5,516 nt of DNA, taken from contig QHYF01000021.1 of assembly GCA_003224075.1 (NCBI GenBank), forward strand, positions 14,120 through 19,635. Reading direction: 5' to 3'. A program made the translations under genes and the position numbers. This document shows, one piece after another, positions 1 to 4,990 of this stretch. The notes below the pieces were generated by a model. The model saw nothing but the letters and a program-made list of their open reading frames with translations, ran no database searches and was not told the DNA's origin. Source of the stretch: Acidobacteriota bacterium. GTDB lineage: Bacteria > Acidobacteriota > Terriglobia > Acidiferrales > UBA7541. Numbering within the stretch: the first letter of the stretch is position 1; each line of letters opens with the position of its first letter.

Positions 1-320
1 TGTTCGCGGTAGCTCTGCGCCAGCTTCCGTGAAGTCTGGAAGCGGTCAAGCGCCGCGCGCGCCAGATCGTCCTGGCCCTTGTCCACGGCAGTCTCCGCCT
101 TGCGCATCCAGTCCTTCCCGGCCTCCTCGTTTTCCCGCAGTTTCTTTTCCAGCATGTGCTGGTCGGCGATGGAAACAGCCACCTGTGTCTTGACCTGCAG
201 ATATTGGTTCTCCATATCGAGGATCACCTGCTTGATCATTTTTTCCGGATCTTCCGCCCGATCAACCATGTCGTTGATGTTCGCGCGGATTAAAGTGCTT
301 ACCCGTTCCAAGAGTCCCAT
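1..320 (-). CDS. pspA: PspA/IM30 family membrane-stress protein, partial (C-terminus off left edge)
   Basis: PspA/IM30 proteins are peripheral inner-membrane, ESCRT-III-like coiled-coil proteins that bind stressed membranes and limit proton leakage. The first 106 residues are visible. They open with a short amphipathic helix (MGLLERVSTLIRAN), continue with the family signature AEDPEKMIKQ at residues 22-31, and then form a long charged helical hairpin containing DLARAAL at 85-91, the position where E. coli PspA also has DLARAAL. A full family member is about 220-230 residues, so roughly half is missing beyond the window. The ATG at 320 is preceded by AGGAG (328-332) at 7-nt spacing, which fixes the start. 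The gene follows the small membrane-protein gene after 88 bp with no obvious promoter of its own, so it is probably the distal part of the flotillin operon. Family assignment is secure; the specific stress sensed is unknown. Confidence 0.93.
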   Translation of the reverse strand, partial: MGLLERVSTLIRANINDMVDRAEDPEKMIKQVILDMENQYLQVKTQVAVSIADQHMLEKKLRENEEAGKDWMRKAETAVDKGQDDLARAALDRFQTSRKLAQSYRE

Positions 321-342
321 GATGCATCTCCTTTCAAAACCA

Positions 343-373
343 GATCTTTCGAACCACTCTAAACTTCAAGATC
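343..373 (-). repeat. Inverted repeat in the gap before pspA
   Basis: A perfect 6-bp inverted repeat (GATCTT / AAGATC) at 343-348 and 368-373 flanks a 19-nt spacer in the 88-bp gap between the small membrane-protein gene and pspA. The stem is short and the loop long, so it could arise by chance. There is no T-tract, so it is not a canonical intrinsic terminator. Confidence 0.25.
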
Positions 374-408
374 GAATCGAGTGCGCTTTCGAGCCCCTTC
401 AGCCTCCG

Positions 409-594
409 TCAGGACAGGACGTGCCCCCTGAAAATCCCCGCAGCAAACTTTGCGATGACCGGCAAAGACACGAAGCCAAAGGCGACGGCCTTCTCGAGCG
501 CATAAACTGTGCAACCCCAAAAGTGCCCGAAGAAAAAACGCACGCCCACCATCACGAAAATCCAAACAACAAGAAGTGTTTCTTTGATGGTCAT
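409..594 (-). CDS. Small hydrophobic membrane protein of unknown function (61 aa)
   Basis: I do not recognise this protein. It is very hydrophobic: a segment at about residues 6-22 (TLLVVWIFVMVGV followed by RFFF) and a second at about 36-55 are likely membrane helices, with a short polar stretch (YALEK) between them and a short tail carrying R56 and H58. Conserved-looking aromatic and Gly residues (FFFGHFWG at 20-27) give it a distinctive core. The ATG at 594 has a G-rich ribosome-binding site (GGGGG at 601-605) at 6-nt spacing. An ATG at 600 would add two residues but sits directly against that site. A GTG at 639 would add 15 residues but would place the hairpin at 620-647 inside the gene. 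It lies between flotillin (63-69 bp downstream of its stop) and pspA, same strand, so it is probably co-transcribed and may be an accessory subunit. The other frames here read as Arg/Cys-rich noise. Confidence 0.6.
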   Translation of the reverse strand: MTIKETLLVVWIFVMVGVRFFFGHFWGCTVYALEKAVAFGFVSLPVIAKFAAGIFRGHVLS

Positions 595-600
595 GACCAT

Positions 601-605
601 CCCCC
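601..605 (-). promoter_or_regulatory. G-rich ribosome-binding site of the small membrane-protein gene
   Basis: GGGGG lies 6 nt upstream of the ATG at 594. It can pair with the anti-Shine-Dalgarno by one G-U wobble. It favours the start at 594 over the ATG at 600, which it abuts. Confidence 0.45.
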
Positions 606-619
606 AAGACCATTGGCGT

Positions 620-647
620 CCCGGTGAGTGTGTGTACACCCACCGGG
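620..647 (-). other. Intercistronic hairpin after the flotillin gene
   Basis: CCCGGTG (620-626) and CACCGGG (641-647) form a 7-bp stem. After a 1x1 mismatch a further GTG/CAC pairing closes a 6-nt loop. The structure begins 17 nt after the flotillin stop codon and ends about 20 nt before the start of the small membrane-protein gene. No run of T follows it, so a strong intrinsic terminator is unlikely. It could act as a partial attenuator, an RNA processing site or a 3'-end stabiliser that separates expression levels within the operon. Confidence 0.45.
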
Positions 648-663
648 GCGGAAGCGATCGTCG

Positions 664-2103
664 TTACTTCTTAGCTGGTGGCTGCTGCTCCGGCTTCGGC
701 GCTTTGTCGCCGATCAGGCGCACCTTGCTGAGCAGGTCCGAGATCTGCATGCCGGAGAGCGCTTCGAAAAGCGCGGGCACCTGCGCGGCGATCTTCGTGA
801 TGTCGCCGGTTAGCTTGTACGCGCCGGCGGCGTCGCCGTTGCCCGTCGAAACGATGGTCACCTTATCCACCTTGCTGAGCGGCTCGCTGAGAGCGCGCAC
901 CACTTCCGGCAGTCCGCTGATGAGTTTGTCCACCACTGCGGCCTGGTTGTATTCCTGGTACGCCTCCGCCTTGACGTTCATGGCCTTGGCTTCGGCTTCG
1001 CCCTTCTTGAAGATGATCTCGGCTTCAGCTTCACCCTGCGCGCGGATCGACGAGGCGCGGCCCTCCGCTTCCGTAATCAGGCGCTGGCGTTCGGCGTTGG
1101 CGAGCGTCTCGATGCGCTGGCGCTCGATTTCCGCCTGTTTCAGCACGGTGGCGATGAGCTCGCGTTCGCGGCGCGCGATTTCCGCATCCTGCACTTTTAC
1201 CTGGGCTTCGCGCTCCACCTGCTGAACCCTTACGGATTCAGCAACCACCTGCTGTTGCATGACGTTGGTCTCGATTTCGTACGCCTTGTCAGCGGTGGCT
1301 TGCGCCTTCTTTGTCATCTCTTGGTAACTGGCCTTTTTGATGTCCAGGTCGCGTTGCGCTTCGGCCTGCTTGGCAAGAGAAGCCGTTTCGGCGGCCACGC
1401 GTTCCTGGTCGGCCTGAGCCTTGGCGACGGCGGCGGCGCGCGTCGCTTCGGCGCGCTTGATGGCGATATCACGGTCGGCTTCTGCGGCGGCCACTTCCGC
1501 ATCGCGCTTGATGCGCGCCACGTCCGGCCGCCCCATGTTGGTGATGTAATCGTTCTTGTCGCGCACTTCCTTGATCGTGAAGCTGACGACTTCGAGCCCC
1601 ATCTTGCTCATGTCGTCGGCGCAGGTGGAGCGCATGCGATCGCCAACCATCTCCGGTTCCTTGACGATCTGCTCCACGGTGAGCTGCCCGATGATTCCCC
1701 GCAGATGGCCTTCCATCACCAGGCGAATCAAGGCCTCGCGCTGTTCCGGCCGCTTGGAAAGAAACTGCTCGGCAGCCGTCAAGATCGACTCTTTGTCGGA
1801 TTTCACCTTGATTTGCGCCACCGCCTCTACCGTGACGGCGACGCCCTGCTTTGTGTACAGGTTTTGCTGCGGTGCCACGTCGAACGACATCAACTCGAGC
1901 GACAGGTCACGGCACGTCTGCACCATAGGAAAAATGATGGCGCCCCGGCCGCTGTACACGTGCGTACCGCCCATGCCGTATACGATGAGGGCCTCGTTGG
2001 GCCCCGCCTTGCGATACATTCGCGCCACCACGATCATGACCATCAAGATCACCAGAACGAGCAGCCCCGCTCCGACTACCACTTCCATTGGCAACCCAAA
2101 CAT
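664..2103 (-). CDS. floT: Flotillin-like SPFH/Band-7 membrane scaffold protein (FloT/YqiK type, 479 aa)
   Basis: Bacterial flotillins oligomerise on the cytoplasmic membrane, organise functional membrane microdomains and influence fluidity and assembly of membrane complexes. Residues 7-27 form a single N-terminal transmembrane helix. RKAGPNEALIVYG (31-43) begins the SPFH/PHB domain, which runs to about 180. Residues about 187-382 are a long coiled coil rich in Glu-Ala repeats (for example AEAEAEI-like and KGEAEAKA motifs), the hallmark of flotillins. Residues about 387-467 form the flotillin C-terminal region (VVDKLISGLPEVVRAL), followed by a Pro/Lys tail. The size is close to B. subtilis FloT (about 500 residues) rather than FloA (about 330), hence the symbol. 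The ATG at 2103 has an AAGGAAGG-type ribosome-binding site. A start at 2187 would overlap the upstream gene and lengthen the N-terminus with polar residues, so I reject it. The gene follows the NfeD-like gene by 62 bp, the classic yuaF-floT / yqiJ-yqiK pairing. Confidence 0.95.
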   Translation of the reverse strand: MFGLPMEVVVGAGLLVLVILMVMIVVARMYRKAGPNEALIVYGMGGTHVYSGRGAIIFPMVQTCRDLSLELMSFDVAPQQNLYTKQGVAVTVEAVAQIKVKSDKESILTAAEQFLSKRPEQREALIRLVMEGHLRGIIGQLTVEQIVKEPEMVGDRMRSTCADDMSKMGLEVVSFTIKEVRDKNDYITNMGRPDVARIKRDAEVAAAEADRDIAIKRAEATRAAAVAKAQADQERVAAETASLAKQAEAQRDLDIKKASYQEMTKKAQATADKAYEIETNVMQQQVVAESVRVQQVEREAQVKVQDAEIARRERELIATVLKQAEIERQRIETLANAERQRLITEAEGRASSIRAQGEAEAEIIFKKGEAEAKAMNVKAEAYQEYNQAAVVDKLISGLPEVVRALSEPLSKVDKVTIVSTGNGDAAGAYKLTGDITKIAAQVPALFEALSGMQISDLLSKVRLIGDKAPKPEQQPPAKK

Positions 2104-2108
2104 AAGGA

Positions 2109-2115
2109 CCTTCCT
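2109..2115 (-). promoter_or_regulatory. Ribosome-binding site fixing the flotillin start
   Basis: AGGAAGG lies 5 nt upstream of the ATG at 2103, and an overlapping AAAGGA sits at about 8 nt. It supports the 479-residue form over the upstream in-frame start at 2187, which would overlap the end of the NfeD-like gene. Confidence 0.7.
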
Positions 2116-2128
2116 TTCTTCCACCCGT

Positions 2129-2158
2129 CCGGACTGTTTGTGTCGAACGTCAGTCCAG
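2129..2158 (-). other. Intercistronic hairpin between NfeD-like and flotillin genes
   Basis: On the transcribed strand, CTGGACTG and CAGTCCGG (2151-2158 and 2129-2136) can pair over 8 bp, one of them a G-U wobble, around a 14-nt loop. It starts just after the NfeD-like stop codon and ends 13 nt before the flotillin ribosome-binding site. There is no T-tract, so it is not a standard terminator. Confidence 0.4.
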
Positions 2159-2165
2159 AAACCTT

Positions 2166-2762
2166 TTATTGCGTGAATTCCTCCCACTTCTTCACGTAAG
2201 CGATCCCCTTTTCATAGCGCTCAATGACCACCTCGGCGCCTTTCTCCATGGGCTTTCCGTCATCGGTGCGTGCGCCTGCGCAACGGCGGACTCCACCCAG
2301 CGCAAAAATGATTTCTCCCGTGCCGCTCGCGCGAATCGGCATGCTGATGGTCCCCACCGAGCCTTCAACTCGATAGTCGTCATTGTTCAGCGGTGCATCC
2401 GTCGTTTGCATGAGTTTCACCATGAATTTGAAAACCAGCCAGCCCGCGAATAAACCTGCGCAGATGGAAATGCCGAGAGATATCAAGGCCACGAGATGAG
2501 AGTGCCTGGTCAGCAGGTAGCCCGTGCCCCCGAACCAGGCTAGGAACGCCATCGCCGTCGAAGCGTTAAGCCAGGAGAAATGTACACCCGCCCGGAAGCT
2601 GCCTCGCATCCCGCCATGACCGCCTCCGACGTGATGTCCGAGGTGAAATGGCAAATGCATCTTGAAAGGAAGATGAATGCGGACCGCGCCGGCTAGAAAT
2701 GACAACACGCTCAGCGAAAAGCCCACGATGAAGCAGAAGAGATAGAAATCAGACCAGGTCAT
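2166..2762 (-). CDS. NfeD/YuaF-like membrane protein with C-terminal OB-fold domain and His-rich loop (198 aa)
   Basis: NfeD-type proteins are encoded beside flotillin/SPFH genes and are thought to work with them at the membrane through a soluble OB-fold. Here residues about 5-27 form a first membrane helix. Residues 30-61 form a loop with seven histidines (30, 36, 40, 43, 44, 49, 61) and many glycines, including the internal near-repeat HLPFKM/HLPFHL. Residues about 65-85 and 89-117 form two more membrane helices. Residues about 128-198 make a compact beta-rich domain (YRVEGSVGTISMPIRASGTG, then KPMEKGAEVVIERYEKG), matching the NfeD-like OB fold. The layout resembles E. coli YqiJ and B. subtilis YuaF. 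The ATG at 2762 is preceded by GAGGTGA (2766-2772) at good spacing. Flotillin follows after 62 bp. The His-rich loop is not a feature I associate with the family; metal binding is possible but inferred. Confidence 0.85.
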   Translation of the reverse strand: MTWSDFYLFCFIVGFSLSVLSFLAGAVRIHLPFKMHLPFHLGHHVGGGHGGMRGSFRAGVHFSWLNASTAMAFLAWFGGTGYLLTRHSHLVALISLGISICAGLFAGWLVFKFMVKLMQTTDAPLNNDDYRVEGSVGTISMPIRASGTGEIIFALGGVRRCAGARTDDGKPMEKGAEVVIERYEKGIAYVKKWEEFTQ

Positions 2763-2791
2763 AACTCACCTCGAGCGCGACGTTTTCCTGC

Positions 2792-2806
2792 GCAACTCCC
2801 CGTTGC
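2792..2806 (-). repeat. Short inverted repeat upstream of the NfeD-like gene
   Basis: GCAAC (2792-2796) and GTTGC (2802-2806) flank a 5-nt spacer about 20 nt upstream of the NfeD-like ribosome-binding site. The 5-bp stem is weak. It is noted because it lies in the 114-bp gap that also holds the stronger hairpin at 2849-2868. Confidence 0.25.
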
Positions 2807-2848
2807 AACGCGCGAGCCGGAATTCGAGACGCAGACCTCGTTCACCAC

Positions 2849-2868
2849 GGCCCCGGCCAGCCGGGGCC
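2849..2868 (-). other. GC-rich perfect hairpin just after the XRE stop codon
   Basis: GGCCCCGG and CCGGGGCC form a perfect 8-bp all-GC stem with a 4-nt loop, starting 8 nt after the TGA of the XRE gene. It lacks a downstream T-tract. A purine-rich GGAGG-like stretch (2872-2876) lies between the stop codon and the hairpin. The structure should be very stable in RNA. It could pause polymerase, protect the 3' end of the regulator message or dampen read-through into the NfeD-flotillin genes; which of these applies cannot be told from sequence. Confidence 0.55.
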
Positions 2869-2876
2869 CAACCTCC

Positions 2877-3407
2877 TCAGTTACTGCGAAAGTGTGTCCG
2901 CGGCGGATTGCCGTTGCCGTGCTCCCCGCCGTTGTGATCATTGCCGGGACGCAAAACCTCCGACAACCGGTCAACCAAGTTGGGCGTCCGGAGAATTTCC
3001 GCCAGAAGCAAAATCGCGTGCCGCGAATCCTCATGCTCCGCGATGGTTACAAGCGCCCGCTGAAGCTGCGGATCTGCCGTAAACTGCTCGGCCCCGGCAA
3101 AGAGCCACGAATCCACTTTCGCGTCGATCGCTCGCAATTCCGACTGCAAGCCTGGTGTGTAGCCTTCCGGATCGTCCACCAGGAACCCCGGGTAGACCCG
3201 GAAGAACCGCGCAAGCAGCTCGCGCGTCGTGTGTGTCAGGTGCGGGCGCGCCCCATTTTCAATCTGCGAGACGTAGGCCTGGCTCAAGCCGCGCCCAACT
3301 TCTTGCTTCATGGCGGCTGTCAACTCCTGCTGGGTCATCGGGCGGCCCAAGCCGCGCAGCGAACCTTCCACCGCACGAAGAGACCGAAGTTTGTCGCCGA
3401 GTTTCAT
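2877..3407 (-). CDS. XRE/Cro-CI family helix-turn-helix transcriptional regulator (176 aa)
   Basis: This is a DNA-binding regulator with an N-terminal lambda-repressor-like domain. MTQQELTAAMKQ (24-35) is the first helix of the HTH. SQAYVSQIENGARP (42-55) is the recognition helix with the typical SQIENG motif. An extra EVGRG segment lengthens the turn between the two. Residues 56-79 (TRELLARFFRV then FLVDD) finish the fold. The lengthened turn and the FFR...DD ending resemble mycobacterial EspR. Residues about 80-150 form a helical effector or dimerisation region of unknown ligand, and the last 20 residues are Asn/Gly/His-rich and probably disordered. The ATG at 3407 has only a weak GAGAG ribosome-binding site. 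Directly upstream lies a promoter containing two palindromic sites, so self-repression is likely. It is first in line with the NfeD, flotillin and pspA genes, suggesting it controls them. Function beyond DNA binding is inferred. Confidence 0.9.
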   Translation of the reverse strand: MKLGDKLRSLRAVEGSLRGLGRPMTQQELTAAMKQEVGRGLSQAYVSQIENGARPHLTHTTRELLARFFRVYPGFLVDDPEGYTPGLQSELRAIDAKVDSWLFAGAEQFTADPQLQRALVTIAEHEDSRHAILLLAEILRTPNLVDRLSEVLRPGNDHNGGEHGNGNPPRTHFRSN

Positions 3408-3423
3408 GGAGGCTCTCTCTTAT

Positions 3424-3435
3424 ATATTGCAATAT
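3424..3435. promoter_or_regulatory. Operator-like palindrome 1 (perfect), over the predicted start of transcription
   Basis: ATATTGCAATAT is a perfect 12-bp palindrome. It lies just downstream of the -10 element, where transcription of the XRE gene should begin. With its near-copy at 3445-3456 it forms a pair with centres 21 bp apart, two helical turns, so dimers would sit on the same DNA face. The likely ligand is the adjacent XRE protein (inference). Confidence 0.65.
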
Positions 3436-3439
3436 GCAA

Positions 3440-3468
3440 ATACTATATCGCAATATGTTATTTGTCAA
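3440..3468 (-). promoter_or_regulatory. Sigma-70-type promoter for the XRE gene and likely operon
   Basis: On the minus strand a perfect -35 box TTGACA (3463-3468) is followed after exactly 17 bp by TAGTAT (3440-3445), a 4-of-6 match to the -10 consensus. Transcription would start near 3432-3434, about 26 nt before the XRE start codon. One operator palindrome lies in the spacer and overlaps the -10 by one base; the other covers the start site. This arrangement suits direct repression by blocking polymerase. Confidence 0.7.
3445..3456. promoter_or_regulatory. Operator-like palindrome 2 (one mismatched pair), between -35 and -10
   Basis: ATATCGCAATAT differs from the perfect site at 3424-3435 by a single base. 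It is embedded in a 14-bp direct repeat (3423-3436 and 3444-3457) with period 21. It occupies the promoter spacer and the edge of the -10 box. The single-base asymmetry predicts a slightly weaker site, which would fit cooperative filling. Confidence 0.62.
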
Positions 3469-3582
3469 GCGAAATCGTACTCCTCCCTGTCATCTCATAA
3501 CCAAATTATTTTCAATAAGTTAGTGAATTTGCTCGCTCTGTGAGGGCTAGCTGTAAACTAGTTTGCGCCGCAAAAACCGAAT

Positions 3583-4968
3583 TTATTCCGGCTTGCGCAG
3601 GGCTTGCAGGTCGATTCCCAATTGCTGGCACTTCTTGTAAAGGTGGCTGCGTTCCAATCCCAGCGCTCTCGCCACGTTGGTCATATGAAAATTGTGGCGC
3701 CGAATTTCCGCGAGCATCACTTCCCGTTCGAACGCTTCCGTGCGCTCGGCTAGCGTGCCCGTTCCCGAGGAAGAGCTTGATGCACCACTCGATGCGGAAT
3801 CGGAAGTGAGAAGCACGAGACGAACATCTGCGGTTGAAACGTTATCGTCGTCGGCAAGCAAGGCGAGACGCTCCACGACGTTGCGCAATTCGCGGACATT
3901 TCCGGGCCAGCCGTACTTGCGCAATTCGGCGATGGCTTCCTCCGTGAAAATTTTATCTTTCCAGCCGTTTTGCGCTGCCACCTGCCTTGCAAAATGCGCC
4001 ACCAGGTCGGGAAAATCCTCCGGGCGCTCGCGCAACGGTGGCAGCGTCAGCGGAAAAACATAAATGCGATGAAAGAGATCGCTTCGAAAGGCATTCTGCT
4101 TCACCAGGCTTTCCAAATTCCGGTGCGTCGCCACGACCACGCGCACATTCACGCGAATGGGCTTGTCCCCGCCCACGCGCTCGACCTCGCCTTCTTCCAG
4201 CACGCGCAACAACTTCGCTTGCATGGCCACGGGCATGTCGCCGATTTCATCGAGACAAAGCGTTCCGCCGTCGGCCTGTTCGAACTTACCCACGTGTCTG
4301 GCTGCGGCCCCGGTGAACGCTCCTTTTTCGTGTCCGAAGAGTTCCGATTCAATTAGTTCAGCTGGCACAGCCGCACAGTTCAATGTGATGAACGGATTCT
4401 CGTGGCGCGGCGATTTTTCATGGATGGCGCGCGCGACCAGCTCTTTGCCTGTGCCGGTCTCGCCGAGAATGCACACGCGCGTTTCGCTGGGAGCAACACG
4501 CTCGATCTGCGCAATCAATTTCTTCATCGCCGGACCGGAACCGACCAGCTCATGTTTTCCCAATCGGTGACGCAGCTCGCGGTTTTCCTCTTCGAGGCGC
4601 GACATTCGCAGCGCGTTCTCCACGGTCACGAGCAACTTGTCCGCGGAGAGCGGCTTTTCCAAGAAATCGAGTGCGCCGAGCTTCGTAGCTTTCACTGCCA
4701 TCTCAATGTTGGCCTGCCCTGAAATGAGGATGATTGGAGTCTTCACGCCAGCCTTCTTCAGATCTTCGAGCAGTTCGAGACCACTCTTACCGGGCATCAC
4801 CACGTCAGAAAGAATCAGGTCAAACGATTCCGTGCGCAGGAGTTCCGCGGCGCGAGACGCGTTGTCGCATACGGTGGCTTCGTGTCCGGCCATTCGGAAG
4901 GCGCGGGAGAGTGAGGCCAGAGTGTTCGGATCATCGTCGACGAGGAGCAGATGGGCTTTGCGCGGCAA
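3583..4968 (-). CDS. Sigma-54-dependent NtrC-family response regulator (461 aa)
   Basis: This protein activates sigma-54 promoters when phosphorylated by its kinase. Residues 1-120 form a receiver domain with acidic pocket D11-D13, phospho-acceptor D55, S83 and K105. Residues about 140-370 form the AAA+ domain, with Walker A GETGTGKE (169-176), the sigma-54-contacting loop GAFTGA (216-221) and Walker B GGTLCLDEIG (234-243). A Ser/Gly-rich linker occupies 388-405, and a Fis-type HTH lies at about 426-452 (MTNVARALGLERSHLYKK). All key residues are intact and the length is normal. The start is TTG: an in-frame stop lies five codons upstream, no ATG or GTG lies in between, and AGAGGA sits 7 nt away. 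The kinase gene ends 22 bp upstream, so the two form an operon. Targets are unknown. It is not clearly NtrC itself and could equally be of the ZraR/AtoC type. Confidence 0.95.
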   Translation of the reverse strand: MPRKAHLLLVDDDPNTLASLSRAFRMAGHEATVCDNASRAAELLRTESFDLILSDVVMPGKSGLELLEDLKKAGVKTPIILISGQANIEMAVKATKLGALDFLEKPLSADKLLVTVENALRMSRLEEENRELRHRLGKHELVGSGPAMKKLIAQIERVAPSETRVCILGETGTGKELVARAIHEKSPRHENPFITLNCAAVPAELIESELFGHEKGAFTGAAARHVGKFEQADGGTLCLDEIGDMPVAMQAKLLRVLEEGEVERVGGDKPIRVNVRVVVATHRNLESLVKQNAFRSDLFHRIYVFPLTLPPLRERPEDFPDLVAHFARQVAAQNGWKDKIFTEEAIAELRKYGWPGNVRELRNVVERLALLADDDNVSTADVRLVLLTSDSASSGASSSSSGTGTLAERTEAFEREVMLAEIRRHNFHMTNVARALGLERSHLYKKCQQLGIDLQALRKPE

Positions 4969-4975
4969 GCGTCGG

Positions 4976-4981
4976 TCCTCT
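4976..4981 (-). promoter_or_regulatory. Ribosome-binding site supporting the TTG start of the response regulator
   Basis: AGAGGA lies 7 nt upstream of TTG at 4968. The in-frame TAA at 4981-4983 overlaps it, ruling out a longer protein. Together these make TTG the only credible start that keeps the receiver domain intact. Confidence 0.75.
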
Positions 4982-4990
4982 TACGGAGCG

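Noticed and set aside
321..408. Sigma-54 promoter for pspA (GG-N10-GC spacing near 388-402)
   Set aside because: Only the bare GG/GC spacing matches; the surrounding TGGCAC and TTGC consensus bases are absent, so it is no better than chance.
79..627. Plus-strand open frame across pspA and the small membrane-protein gene
   Set aside because: It is antisense to a clear pspA N-terminus, its first part is Ser/Cys/Arg-rich with no domain, and it runs through two unrelated minus-strand genes and the gap between them.
1255..2199. Long plus-strand open frame (about 314 residues) antisense to flotillin
   Set aside because: It mirrors the Glu/Ala-rich flotillin gene, has a His/Arg/Leu-biased composition with no recognisable domain and no good ribosome-binding site. 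It is best explained as an antisense shadow of codon bias.
2759..3034. Minus-strand frame overlapping the XRE 3' end whose stop overlaps the NfeD-like ATG (ATGA)
   Set aside because: The overlap looks like translational coupling, but most of the frame lies inside the XRE gene, its product is Arg/Cys-rich without domains, and the NfeD-like gene has its own strong ribosome-binding site. A short leader peptide from GTG codons near 2845 cannot be excluded but has no support.
3504..3520. TTATT-TTC-AATAA hairpin in the AT-rich gap
   Set aside because: A five-pair all-AT stem is too weak to call and is expected by chance in such AT-rich sequence.
3555..3574. AAACTAGTTT palindrome and TTTGC/GCAAA repeat after the response regulator as a terminator
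   Set aside because: The palindrome has no loop, the other stem is only 5 bp, and on the minus strand the T-run comes before the stem rather than after it.
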